From an uncultured Armatimonadota bacterium (GTDB lineage Bacteria; Armatimonadota; Fimbriimonadia; Fimbriimonadales; Fimbriimonadaceae), in contig CAIYMO010000055.1 of NCBI GenBank assembly GCA_903927345.1, positions 97,097-161,096 of the forward strand: a stretch of DNA of 64,000 nucleotides, written 5' to 3'. Both the position numbers and the translations under genes were made by a program. The first letter of the stretch is position 1. Every line of letters begins with the position of its first letter. The notes beneath the pieces were generated by a model. The model was given only the letters and a program-made list of their open reading frames with translations. It did not search any database and had not been told where the DNA came from. Shown here piece by piece: positions 50,914 to 58,780 of the stretch.

Positions 50914-52209
50914 ATGACAACACGCGTACTCGCAATCGCCCTTTCGGTGCTGGTCTTTACGGCCGGCTTTGCAGCCCCGAAGCAAAAGGCAAAAAAGCAA
51001 TCAAAATCTAAGAGCAGCCACTCGCGCGCTCACAAATCGAGCAAGGACACTGCAAGATCCTCTCGAAACTCCCGAAAGTCTTCGAGGACCGCTTCCTCAA
51101 ATTCTTCAAAGAAGACGTCCAAATCCAGTTCAAGCCGCTCGAGCGTGACCGCAGCAAACGGTCCAGCACCGCTCGGTCGAGCAACTCTGAGCGGAACCAA
51201 CGTCAACGTGCGGACGGCACCTTCGACGAACTCGAACTTGGTCACCAAAGTTTCCGGTGGCAATGTAGCAGTTCTCGCAAAATCGGGCGACTGGTACAAG
51301 GTTCGATTCCAATACGGTTCAATCGGTTGGGTTAAGTCCGACTTCGTCGTACGACCTGATTCGGTGGCAAAGAAGACGGTGTCTTCTCCAACCAAAACCG
51401 TTGAGCCAGAGCCAAAAGTCGTCACCATCACCAATTTGAACGAGCCTAAGACCGAAGTTTCGGTTCCCGGCGCGCAGTACACCTACATCAAAGCCCAGAA
51501 CACCAACGTCCGGCGCGGACCATCTTCGACCAACTCGGTCGTCGTGAAGGTTAGCGGCGGTCGTGCTGAGATCATCGATAAGTGGGGCGACTGGTACAAG
51601 CTTAAGTTCCAATACGGCACTGTTGGTTGGGTCCGATCGGACATGTTGACCAACGACGCCAAAGCAAAGATTGAGGGCACAAACACGATCGTTGCTTCCA
51701 TTCCTGCTTCGGAGAAGGTTGAGAACGTCCTGAAGTCGGCGAACGGAATGCGCGGAACTCGCTACAACTACGGTTCCTCCTCACGATCCGCAACTGACTG
51801 CTCTGGGTTCACCCTTCAGGTGTTCCGAGCAAACGGAATCTCGCTTCCCCGTACCGCGCGACAGCAGGTGTACAGCGGAGTCCCGGTCAGCCGAGGAAAC
51901 CTCCAGGCTGGAGATCTCGTGTTCTTCAACACGCGCGGCTACGTCAGCCACGTCGGAATTTACACGGGCAATAACAAATTCATTCACGCTTCGAGCGGCG
52001 CTGGTCGAGTGATCGAAAGCCCGCTGACTGGTTACTATGCCGCCCGGTACATCACCGGTCGCCGAGTGATCAAGAGCGGATCGAAGAAGATCGATCTTCC
52101 AAAGGTCGACGTTATCGAAAAAGAGCGGCCGGTCAATGCACCAGCACCTGGCGATGACGGAGAGTACAAGATTGACTTGGCGTCCGGCGGCGCAGCTGGC
52201 GGAAACTAA
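50914..52209 (+). CDS. NlpC/P60 cell-wall endopeptidase with two SH3 domains
   Basis: 431 residues. Signal peptide about 1-20 (TRVLAIALSVLVFTAGFAA), then a very basic Ser/Lys/Arg-rich linker (22-80). SH3 repeat 1 (LSGTNVNVRTAPSTNSNLVTKVSGG ... FQYGSIGWVKSDFVV, about 92-150) and repeat 2 (AQNTNVRRGPSSTNSVVVKVSGG ... FQYGTVGWVRSDML, about 195-250). NlpC/P60 domain: RYNYGSSSRSATDCSGFTLQVF (catalytic Cys), GYVSHVGIYTG (His), FIHASS (third His). It cleaves peptidoglycan stem peptides. Good GGAGGAGAGG site; intrinsic terminator after. Confidence 0.94.
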   Translation: MTTRVLAIALSVLVFTAGFAAPKQKAKKQSKSKSSHSRAHKSSKDTARSSRNSRKSSRTASSNSSKKTSKSSSSRSSVTAANGPAPLGRATLSGTNVNVRTAPSTNSNLVTKVSGGNVAVLAKSGDWYKVRFQYGSIGWVKSDFVVRPDSVAKKTVSSPTKTVEPEPKVVTITNLNEPKTEVSVPGAQYTYIKAQNTNVRRGPSSTNSVVVKVSGGRAEIIDKWGDWYKLKFQYGTVGWVRSDMLTNDAKAKIEGTNTIVASIPASEKVENVLKSANGMRGTRYNYGSSSRSATDCSGFTLQVFRANGISLPRTARQQVYSGVPVSRGNLQAGDLVFFNTRGYVSHVGIYTGNNKFIHASSGAGRVIESPLTGYYAARYITGRRVIKSGSKKIDLPKVDVIEKERPVNAPAPGDDGEYKIDLASGGAAGGN

Positions 52210-52225
52210 GTCCGACAAAACCTTG

Positions 52226-52259
52226 AGATTATGGCGGGATACCTGCCATAATCTTTTTT
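52226..52259 (+). terminator. Intrinsic terminator of the NlpC/P60 gene
   Basis: 10-bp perfect stem (52226-52235 with 52245-52254, AGATTATGGC/GCCATAATCT), 9-base loop, then TTTTT. Confidence 0.92.
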
Positions 52260-52264
52260 CGTCT

Positions 52265-52340
52265 GCTCCGGTCGTCTAGCGGTTAGGACATCGCCCTTTC
52301 ACGGCGAAGGTCGCGGGTTCGAATCCCGTCCGGAGTACCA
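52265..52340 (+). tRNA. tRNA-Glu (anticodon TTC)
   Basis: 76 nt with encoded CCA. The acceptor GCTCCGG pairs with CCGGAGT (one G-U), D-arm TCGTCTAGCGGTTAGGAC, anticodon stem-loop CGCCCTTTCACGGCG with TTC, T-arm GCGGGTTCGAATCCCGT. All arms fold. Its last seven bases (AGTACCA) begin the long direct repeat found again at 56.66 kb. Confidence 0.97.
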
Positions 52341-52502
52341 GTTTTAAAGAGGCACCATTTGTGGTGTCTCTTTTTGTTTGTCATAAGGGCTTCTTAAGAA
52401 TTCGCCAAGAGCGCGCGCTTGGGGTTCGGTAGCCAGGCGCCGCGGTATCCCGTAGGTACTAACAAACAACAGGTAGCCCGGTCCAAGTGACTGGGCTAAC
52501 CT
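52334..52502 (+). repeat. Imperfect direct repeat, copy A (tRNA-Glu end and downstream)
   Basis: About 169 bp starting at the tRNA 3' end. Shared blocks with copy B include AGTACCAGTTT, GTGTCTCTTTTTG, TAAGGGCTTCTT, GCCAAGAGCGCGCGC, TTGGGGTTCGGTAGC, GCCGCGGTATCC, ACTAACAAACAA and AGGTAGCCCGGTCCAAG. A hairpin near the end (TAGCCCGGTC/GACTGGGCTA, 52473-52498) is kept in both copies. By eye the two copies agree at well over three quarters of positions, with small indels. Confidence 0.9.
52348..52375 (+). terminator. Terminator of tRNA-Glu
   Basis: Stem AGAGGCACCA (52348-52357) with TGGTGTCTCT (52362-52371, one G-U), then TTTT. A diverged copy is kept in the second repeat (56.67-56.70 kb). Confidence 0.85.
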
Positions 52503-52578
52503 TTCGTCCGACGCCGCTGCTTACGCCCGCTACCGGGCCCACATGCCTTGAATATACGTTGGGTTGTTCATCTTTTTC

Positions 52579-55431
52579 TTACTTATCGGAAGAGACTGTC
52601 AACGCCGATGGCCCCACCTTGATTTCAATGGCATCGTTGAAAAGTGTAGCCCGCTTCATGAGCCGGTTGGTGTAGAGTCCCATGTGGGCCCCGGCGATTC
52701 CGGCCTTGCCACCATAGGGACCCGAAGATGTGAGGGCTCCGTTCAGAAAGACCCGAACTTGTCTCTGCTTAACGTCGGCTTCGACCCGGACTTGAACCCA
52801 CTTCCCAAGGGGAAACGTCGGTGCATTTTCAGGAATCTCGAAGAATGTGCCTTCGCCTTTCTCGTTCAGGGAGAAGGTTTGAATTCGATACTTACCTGGG
52901 GAACCCACCAAGTTGCACATGACGGATGGCTTCCACTTCGATCCTCCCGAGGGCACCGTCTCGTCGAAAATCGTCACGAGATTGAGCCAGGGTGCGGTCC
53001 GGTACGGGCCAAGTTCCGCGGGCTCAAGGTCGGCGACTTTCACATCGAACTGCACGGCGTGATTGCCCGGTCTAAAACGATCAAAGTAGATGTCGGGGTG
53101 CAGGTGCACGCTCTCCGGGTCGTCGACCTTGAAGTCGGGGGTGAGTCTCCCGGCAAAGACGATCCCTCGTTTGGGCTGATCCGGGTCCGATTCGTACCCA
53201 TAGTGGCCGGGAATCAGCGGATGGTTTGAGTTCACGAACGACGACTCTGCGGAACAGTCCCCACGCCAGACGAATGTCTCACCCTCGGGACCCGACTGAA
53301 CTCGGGTCGACAGCGCCTCCTTCACGTACTTGCCCCAATAGGCCGTCGGCATATAGTCCCATCCGGTGATGATGCAGGGATTGGCGGTGGGATGGAAACT
53401 CCAGGCCGTCCAGTTCATCTGGTGCTTCTCCATGTACGCCATCACCTCGGGCGCCCAAGAAGTGGTGTAGACGTTTTCGTGGGGAGGATGGCCCTCTTTC
53501 CACGGCTTCGTCCCGACTTCGCCGACGAAAACCGGGTACACCGCGACGACCGGAGTCACATGCTTGTCCCAATCCTTCTTCCAGGGATAGATGTGCGAAC
53601 CGTATACGATCCCATTCCCAATCTTGTCGCTCAGCGCGGAGCCGTTCATAATGCCGGATAAGTCGTAACCCCAGTCCAGCCCGCCGGCGATCACAATATT
53701 TTTCGCGCCGGTAGATCGAACGGTGTCTAGAAGAGCTTGCATGCCAGGAGAACGATAGCTGACTCCCTTGCTCTGGTCCTCCACCTGGCCACCATTCTTC
53801 CAGACATCCCAAGACACGCTGTGCGGCTCGTTATAAAGATCAAACAATACAGATGGATGGTTCGCGTAACGCTTGGCAAAGTCCTTCCAGAACGCAACGC
53901 TGTTCGAGTCAGGCATTTTGTGCTGACCAACGTTTTGGCCCCATTGGCCAGCGTCAGACCAGTGTAGATCAAGCAGCACGTAGCAGTTCTTTTCTGCAAC
54001 CCTTTTGACGATGCTGTCAACAATCTTTCGGTACGATTCGCCTCTATCTGCGGACTGTTTGCCCTTCTCGTAACCGAACCAGAGGTCTTGGGTAAGTGGG
54101 ATGCGAATGATGTTCGAGTTCCACTTGTCGATAGCGACGTCGATCGACTCCATAACGTGTTCGCCCACTGGGCTCCAATCCAGACTTGGTACGTTCACAC
54201 CTTGAAGGCGCACAACGTTTCCACTCGAGTCTCTTAACTGGTTGCCCACGACCCGAAGCCCCTCTGACGCCGTACCTCGATTCTCGAAGGCGATATCGTC
54301 GATCAGGAAGCTCCCGCTGACTTTGCCGCTGGGGTTGATTCCTAGGTCAAGCTGGCTCACGATTTTTGGATCAAAACCTTCCGGTTGAGTGAGATCGACA
54401 AGGGGAATCGCAACTTCGTGCCACTGACCATCTCGGTAGGTAGGACAATAGAGGGCGACTCGGGCTTTGGACGTGTGATGCTCCGGCGTGTCGAGGACCT
54501 CGCCATTACAAAGGAGTTGGGCGTCAAGATCTCCAGTGCTTCCTACAGCCTTGATCCAGAATGTCAAGTGCGTCATCGACCTAACGTCTGTGCCGACGTT
54601 GGTGCCTTTCTTCCAATCAAACCAGTGGAAACCACAGCCGATCCACACATTCTCGTCGTTAAACTTGAATTCGAGGGCTGTATTGCCGCTATGTGCTTCG
54701 CCGGTTTTTGGCTCATAGCTGGAAGTTGGCGGATTAGCCCAAGCACCGAAGTTCTTGGCCGTCTCGCCATCCCAAACAACGACTCTGGTCGGTTGCGCCG
54801 GCTTTGTCGCAACTGCCACTGGAGGCTTTTTTGCGGTAGCGGTCGTTTTTGGACCAGCCAACAGAGAGACGTTGGAGAACCAATAGGTTGCGCCGGGCTG
54901 GGTGGCAAGGTTGGTGAAAGTAATCCTTGCGTTTGTGTCGTCCCAGGGTCCGGCGAACGAGAAGGTTCGCTTTTCCCACTTTGTACTGAGGTTCACCTCG
55001 GTTGCCGCGCCGTGGTGCTCCCAAGGCTCGTGATTCTGCATACAGTTGACCGTGATGACTGTCGGCCGGTCTGCTTTTGCCCAATACGTTAGGGTGTACT
55101 TACGCCCCTTTTCGATCTTCAATCCGCCTTGGTGAAGCTGAACTTGCCAGGATTGCTCCCCTTTGTTTTGGATACTGACTTTGAGGGCAGCCTGACCGCC
55201 AGGTCCCTCCTTTGTCGCCCCCATCGTTCCCTTAGCCCTTGACGCCTGCTCAAGAACCCAAGGTTTAGTTCCTTTTGCGTAGTTGCCATTTATCAGCAAC
55301 TCAGTTTGCTTCTGCAAAACGCGGCTCGGAGGGCCTGCTGGACTTTTTTGCAAAGCCGAGCTGATGGCAGTGGTCGCAATCCCCAGTATGACCAGGGAGG
55401 TGATGCACGCAATAGATTTGGTGTTCTTCAT
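52579..55431 (-). CDS. Modular GH5 cellulase-like glycoside hydrolase
   Basis: 950 residues with a signal peptide about 1-27. Residues 45-195: carbohydrate-binding module of the CBM4/9 type (SWQVQLHQGGLKIEKGRKYTLTYWAKA). Residues 215-390: second beta-sandwich, CBM11-like (VVWDGETAKNFGAW, GQWHEVAIPLVDLTQP, GSFLIDDIAFENRG). Residues 395-705: GH5 barrel with GVNVPSLDWSP, NIIRIPLTQ, VLLDLHWSDAG, VLFDLYNEPHS (acid/base Glu near 535), YGSHIYPWK and PVFVGEVGTKPW (nucleophile Glu near 638), WTAWSFHPT. Residues 715-945: lectin-like beta domain with heparin-lyase-type layout. It attacks beta-glucan or a related plant polysaccharide. Coupled (ATGA) to lacI. Confidence 0.92.
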   Translation of the reverse strand: MKNTKSIACITSLVILGIATTAISSALQKSPAGPPSRVLQKQTELLINGNYAKGTKPWVLEQASRAKGTMGATKEGPGGQAALKVSIQNKGEQSWQVQLHQGGLKIEKGRKYTLTYWAKADRPTVITVNCMQNHEPWEHHGAATEVNLSTKWEKRTFSFAGPWDDTNARITFTNLATQPGATYWFSNVSLLAGPKTTATAKKPPVAVATKPAQPTRVVVWDGETAKNFGAWANPPTSSYEPKTGEAHSGNTALEFKFNDENVWIGCGFHWFDWKKGTNVGTDVRSMTHLTFWIKAVGSTGDLDAQLLCNGEVLDTPEHHTSKARVALYCPTYRDGQWHEVAIPLVDLTQPEGFDPKIVSQLDLGINPSGKVSGSFLIDDIAFENRGTASEGLRVVGNQLRDSSGNVVRLQGVNVPSLDWSPVGEHVMESIDVAIDKWNSNIIRIPLTQDLWFGYEKGKQSADRGESYRKIVDSIVKRVAEKNCYVLLDLHWSDAGQWGQNVGQHKMPDSNSVAFWKDFAKRYANHPSVLFDLYNEPHSVSWDVWKNGGQVEDQSKGVSYRSPGMQALLDTVRSTGAKNIVIAGGLDWGYDLSGIMNGSALSDKIGNGIVYGSHIYPWKKDWDKHVTPVVAVYPVFVGEVGTKPWKEGHPPHENVYTTSWAPEVMAYMEKHQMNWTAWSFHPTANPCIITGWDYMPTAYWGKYVKEALSTRVQSGPEGETFVWRGDCSAESSFVNSNHPLIPGHYGYESDPDQPKRGIVFAGRLTPDFKVDDPESVHLHPDIYFDRFRPGNHAVQFDVKVADLEPAELGPYRTAPWLNLVTIFDETVPSGGSKWKPSVMCNLVGSPGKYRIQTFSLNEKGEGTFFEIPENAPTFPLGKWVQVRVEADVKQRQVRVFLNGALTSSGPYGGKAGIAGAHMGLYTNRLMKRATLFNDAIEIKVGPSALTVSSDK

Positions 55432-56468
55432 GAGATAGAGTCCGTGAGATTCAGTTGACTACGTGGCGGAGCGCTCGAGGCGCGGACGACGAGTCTGGGA
55501 GTAACGATGATTGACTGAGGTGTCGGGTCGGGATAGGTGCCCTGAATTCGGGCGACCAGGAGGCTGACAAATGCCGAGGTGAGAGGTGAAATGTGAGTCC
55601 CCACCGTTGTCAACTCCGGTGAGAGATAGGTCGCAAGATCAAGGTTGTCGAATCCGACCACCGTCATGTCATTTGGAATCGACAATCCTTCTTTCTCAAG
55701 CTGGCGATAGACGACTGCGGCCAGAGAATCCTGATATGCGAAGATTGCGGTTGGGGGCTCTGGTAGCTTCAGAAGATCGGACACTCCAATCCTGACCTCT
55801 TCTTCGCTGGCTACCTCGATCACCATCTCGGGAAGGAGAGGAATACCCCGCTCAGTCAGAGCCTCAGAAAAACCGACCATTCGATCCAGAACTCCCCGAT
55901 GAGGAGGCTTTCCTAGCACTACAATCCGTTTGTGCCCCAAGTCTGCGAGATGATAGGCCAATTCACGCCCCCCCGCAGCATCATCACCAGCAACTAGATC
56001 AAGATGTTCAGCATCTTCCACCCAGCCCATGATCACCACGGGCGTTCCAGACGCAACGAGCGAGTTCACCTGGCTCCTGGCAATCAGACCGCGCTCGCCC
56101 GTCACGAGGAGAATGCCGTCGGCTCTGTTTCCAGCTAGCGATGCGATGCAAGCACTTTCTGACTCTTGATCCGCCGCACTTAGGTGAAGCTGAAGGCTGT
56201 ACCCCGCTAGCTTTGCGCGGTCTGCTACTTGCTGAATCAGCTCGGGGTAGAACGGGTTTGAGACCTCTGGTACAACGAGGCCAATCGTCTTCGTTGTGCG
56301 GACCTTTAGGTTTCTTGCGACTTGGTTGACCTGATAACCCGCTTCCTGGGCCAAGTTTTGGATGCGCGCTTTAGTCGCGGGATTTACCAGTGGACTATCT
56401 GCCAACGCGCGAGAAACCGTCGAGTGTGAAACCCCGGCCTTAAGCGCCAGATCTTCAAGTGTAATCAC
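55428..56468 (-). CDS. LacI-family transcriptional regulator
   Basis: 346 residues, GTG start. N-terminal helix-turn-helix and hinge: ITLEDLALKAGVSHSTVSRALADSPLVNPATKARIQNLAQEAGYQVNQVARNLKVR. The periplasmic-binding-protein-like sensor follows: TIGLVVPEVSNPFYPELIQQVADRAKLAGYSLQLHLS, GILLVTGERG, VVIMGWVEDAEHLDLVAGDDAAGGRELAYHLADLGHKRIVVLG, AIFAYQDSLAAVVYRQL, VVGFDNLDLATYLSPELTTV. It probably represses itself and the cellulase gene downstream until a sugar binds. A large inverted-repeat operator lies 29 bases upstream of its start. Confidence 0.95.
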   Translation of the reverse strand: MITLEDLALKAGVSHSTVSRALADSPLVNPATKARIQNLAQEAGYQVNQVARNLKVRTTKTIGLVVPEVSNPFYPELIQQVADRAKLAGYSLQLHLSAADQESESACIASLAGNRADGILLVTGERGLIARSQVNSLVASGTPVVIMGWVEDAEHLDLVAGDDAAGGRELAYHLADLGHKRIVVLGKPPHRGVLDRMVGFSEALTERGIPLLPEMVIEVASEEEVRIGVSDLLKLPEPPTAIFAYQDSLAAVVYRQLEKEGLSIPNDMTVVGFDNLDLATYLSPELTTVGTHISPLTSAFVSLLVARIQGTYPDPTPQSIIVTPRLVVRASSAPPRSQLNLTDSIS

Positions 56469-56496
56469 TCTTCGTTCCCCTTTCTCGGATCAGTCT

Positions 56497-56544
56497 TGCA
56501 CACGATTGCAAAGATGCTACCCAAACCTATTGCAATCGTGTGCA
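56497..56544 (-). promoter_or_regulatory. LacI-type operator: 15-bp inverted repeat
   Basis: TGCACACGATTGCAA (56497-56511) and its exact reverse complement TTGCAATCGTGTGCA (56530-56544) are separated by 18 bp. Each arm is itself a LacI-family-like half-palindrome, TGCA-N6/7-TGCA with central CG. It lies 29-76 bases upstream of the lacI start, so autoregulation and control of the cellulase are likely. Confidence 0.8.
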
Positions 56545-56661
56545 GAAGTACCGAATCGGGCCGATCGTGGTGGTTGGCGCTTCGTAGTGGTTGGCACTTA
56601 GAGTTGTCCACTTGCACTTCTCACCTCACCAGTTCCCAATGCTGCAAACTGTCCAGCACGA

Positions 56662-56822
56662 AGTACCAGTTTAGAGAGGCACGTTGTCGGGTGTCTCTTT
56701 TTGTAAGGGCTTCTTGAGAATATGCCAAGAGCGCGCGCGCTTGGGGTTCGGTAGCTGCGCGCCGCGGTATCCAGTTGGGACTAACAAACAAGAGGTAGCC
56801 CGGTCCAAGCGACTGGGCTAAC
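56662..56822 (+). repeat. Imperfect direct repeat, copy B
   Basis: About 161 bp, homologous to 52334-52502 in the same orientation and beginning with AGTACCAGTTT as in tRNA-Glu. It keeps the terminator-like stem (GAGAGGCAC..GTGTCTC) and the TAGCCCGGTC/GACTGGGCTA hairpin (56794-56820). A 7-base deletion and a 2-base GC expansion distinguish it from copy A. Confidence 0.9.
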
Positions 56823-56842
56823 TTCTTGTTACGGGGGATTCG

Positions 56843-57703
56843 TTAGAGTGCCTTCTTGTAAAGCTCAAGAAGGCTCGCCCATGTCTTCTCGGCCAGGGGC
56901 TCGTTGTAAACAGCCGAGTCAGGCGGGCACCAGCCGTGGGCTGCGCCAGCGTAGACCTCAACTTCGGCATGCATGCCTGCCTTTTCGAAAGTTTCCTTCA
57001 GTACAGTCTTGTCGTTCGGCGATCGCTTGTCATCATTCTCAGCGATGGCGACCAGATAGTGCGCCTTCGTGGTGAGCGCGATCAGGTGTGGGCTGGTGGC
57101 CTTGTCGTTCACGAGACCGCCGCCGTGGAAGCTCGCGACCGCACCGACTCGATCCGGCATGGCTGCGGCGGTCCGGAACGCAATCGAGCCTCCCATGCAG
57201 TACCCCTGAGTTCCGATTTTGTGCTGCTTTGAGACACTTGGCTGGGCATCAAGCCATTGGATGAACGCTTTAGCATCCGTGGTGGCAGTCGTTTCATTCA
57301 ACGCACTAGCAAGTGGTCGGAGTTCGGCGATAGGGGTAGTCGTACCTCCCACCATGTCCGCCGCCTTCTTCGAACGATAGAAAGGATTGACAACCAAGAC
57401 GGCGTAGCCTGATTCAGCGAGCCGTTTTGCCATCGTCTTGAACGCAGGTCGGAGTCCAAAAATATCGGGCCAGATCACAATCGCTGGTGCATTACCCTTG
57501 GTGGGGTGGACGAAGTAGCAATCAGCTTTGCCGTCGGGCGTGGTGATGGTCACTTCTGACTCTTTCACTTCGGCTGCGTTCACGACCGAGGGCAACATCA
57601 TCGCCACTCCGGCACCGATCATCATTCCAAACTGGCGGCGCGTAACCTGCCCCCTCTGTTCAAACTCCTGACGGTCTTTTTCAAATTGATCTTGTTCGCA
57701 CAT
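56843..57703 (-). CDS. Dienelactone hydrolase-family protein with Tat-like signal
   Basis: 286 residues. The N-terminal polar stretch contains TRRQFGMMIGAGVAMMLPSV, a twin-arginine-type export signal about 22-42. Alpha/beta hydrolase: APAIVIWPDIFGLRPAFKTMAKRLAESGYAVLVVNPFYR, the nucleophile elbow GTQGYCMGGSIAF (Cys, as in dienelactone hydrolases), VAENDDK-like VAIAENDDKRSPND (Asp) and GAAHGWCPPD (His). It hydrolyses lactones or esters; the natural substrate is unknown. TAAAGT lies exactly six bases before the ATG. Confidence 0.9.
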   Translation of the reverse strand: MCEQDQFEKDRQEFEQRGQVTRRQFGMMIGAGVAMMLPSVVNAAEVKESEVTITTPDGKADCYFVHPTKGNAPAIVIWPDIFGLRPAFKTMAKRLAESGYAVLVVNPFYRSKKAADMVGGTTTPIAELRPLASALNETTATTDAKAFIQWLDAQPSVSKQHKIGTQGYCMGGSIAFRTAAAMPDRVGAVASFHGGGLVNDKATSPHLIALTTKAHYLVAIAENDDKRSPNDKTVLKETFEKAGMHAEVEVYAGAAHGWCPPDSAVYNEPLAEKTWASLLELYKKAL

Positions 57704-57709
57704 GCCGTC

Positions 57710-57715
57710 ACTTTA
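57710..57715 (-). promoter_or_regulatory. Candidate -10 box, leaderless (dienelactone hydrolase-like)
   Basis: TAAAGT on the minus strand, exactly 6 bases before ATG 57703. Confidence 0.5.
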
Positions 57716-57789
57716 TCCGATCTCGGCTCAAAAACACAGACGGAATGAGATTTTGAACTTTCCTGCTGCCACGTCCTTGGACTAAATCG

Positions 57790-58272
57790 TTAGCCGACAT
57801 AAACGTGTTGGTCGTCCCAGCAGGTCTGAAGAAAGTCGATCTGCCCGGTGTGGTTGGCGGTATGCCATGCGGGAAGGGTAATCAGGTACCTCATCGACAT
57901 CGTCCAACCCTGTCCAGAGTCGATCACCACATTGATGTCTTCCTCCGTGAGGGCGTCGAGCGCGGCCAGGACTTCCGCCGTTCCTTCACGAAAGATCGTT
58001 TCGATCTGCCCTCGGTCGGTGATGGCTTCCTCTTCGGCATCGCGCTGCGCTACCCACTCAGAAATGTTGGAAGGTGCAGGAAGGGCTTGGTCGCGGATCA
58101 TCTTGGCAAACCGACCCGCATAAAGAGCGGTGTGTGCAGCAATCCGGAGTGCGGATTTCGCGGTTGGAGCGGGAACCCAGGTGAGTTTGTCATCGGGCAC
58201 CTTGGAGAAGTTCCTCAGGAAGATGTCCATGGAGATCGTTGTTTGCCTTTTGATCGAGTCGATGGGTTCCAT
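57790..58272 (-). CDS. DinB-family protein
   Basis: 160 residues from ATG 58272 (the longer frame to 58371 overlaps the divergent gene's promoter). DinB four-helix bundle: DIFLRNFSKVPDDKLTWVPAPTAKSALRIAAHTALYAGRFAKMI (first metal histidine near 46) and a C-terminal LPAWHTANHTGQIDFLQTCW with the paired histidines (HxxxH). Putative metal-dependent transferase or structural protein; the substrate is unknown. It differs from the DinB-like gene at 3.6 kb in having all three expected histidines. Confidence 0.85.
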   Translation of the reverse strand: MEPIDSIKRQTTISMDIFLRNFSKVPDDKLTWVPAPTAKSALRIAAHTALYAGRFAKMIRDQALPAPSNISEWVAQRDAEEEAITDRGQIETIFREGTAEVLAALDALTEEDINVVIDSGQGWTMSMRYLITLPAWHTANHTGQIDFLQTCWDDQHVYVG

Positions 58273-58279
58273 TGCGCTG

Positions 58280-58285
58280 AGTATA
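58280..58285 (-). promoter_or_regulatory. Candidate -10 box, leaderless (DinB gene at 58 kb)
   Basis: TATACT on the minus strand, 7 bases before ATG 58272. Confidence 0.5.
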
Positions 58286-58314
58286 CGGGCCCTGGGAGGC
58301 GAAGATGGTAGGTG

Positions 58315-58320
58315 TATTCT
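58315..58320 (+). promoter_or_regulatory. Candidate -10 box (DUF1801 gene)
   Basis: TATTCT, 9 bases before ATG 58330, implying a leader of about 2-3 nt. It is divergent from the DinB gene with 57 bp between starts. Confidence 0.4.
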
Positions 58321-58329
58321 GGGGGCTAG

Positions 58330-58749
58330 ATGACGAAGCTTGATGAGATCCAGGCGTTCTTTGCCAGCCAATCCGAACCCAAGCGGGGCGACCTGTTAAC
58401 TCTGCACGCGCTTGTCATGGAATTGGCCCCCAATTGCCAGCTCTGGTACGAAGACGGGCGGGACGCCGATGGCAAAGTGATCGCGAACCCAAGTGCTGGC
58501 TACGGTTGCTACACCATCCAATACGCAAACGGGACCTCGCGCGAGTTCTATCGCATCGGTCTCAGCGCGAACAAGACCGGCGTTTCGGTCTACATCCTAG
58601 GCTTGGCAGATAAGATGTTCTTGTCAAGCACGTTCGGAGCCACGATCGGCAAGGCGAGTGTCACTGGCTATTGCATCAAGTTTAGATCCCTGAAGGACGT
58701 CAACATAGATGTCCTGCGTGAGGCGATTTCGGTCGGATTGCGGAACTAA
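58330..58749 (+). CDS. DUF1801-like protein
   Basis: 139 residues. It resembles DUF1801/YdhG-like small proteins: DEIQAFFASQSEPKRGDLLTLHALVMELAPNCQLWYEDGRD, GCYTIQYANGTSREFYRIGLSANKTGVSVYILG, TGYCIKFRSLKDVNIDVLREAISVGL. The fold is iron chaperone-like (frataxin-like) by family. The role is unknown. Confidence 0.75.
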   Translation: MTKLDEIQAFFASQSEPKRGDLLTLHALVMELAPNCQLWYEDGRDADGKVIANPSAGYGCYTIQYANGTSREFYRIGLSANKTGVSVYILGLADKMFLSSTFGATIGKASVTGYCIKFRSLKDVNIDVLREAISVGLRN

Positions 58750-58769
58750 TCAGTGTCCAAAACGGCGGG

Positions 58770-58775
58770 TAGGAT
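58770..58775 (+). promoter_or_regulatory. Candidate -10 box, leaderless (PQQ dehydrogenase)
   Basis: TAGGAT, 5 bases before ATG 58781; no Shine-Dalgarno. Confidence 0.4.
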
Positions 58776-58780
58776 CAGCT

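Larger units (their letters stand above)
56469..56842. other. 374-bp region upstream of lacI with operator and repeat copy B
   Basis: No gene. From the lacI end: a GGGG ribosome site, the inverted-repeat operator (56497-56544), two near copies of GTGGTTGGC (56570-56600), and then the direct-repeat copy B reaching the next gene's stop. Confidence 0.7.

Noticed and set aside
52341..56661. Active integrative element with integrase
   Set aside because: Every gene between the repeats is accounted for (cellulase, LacI); no recombinase or transposase frame exists there.
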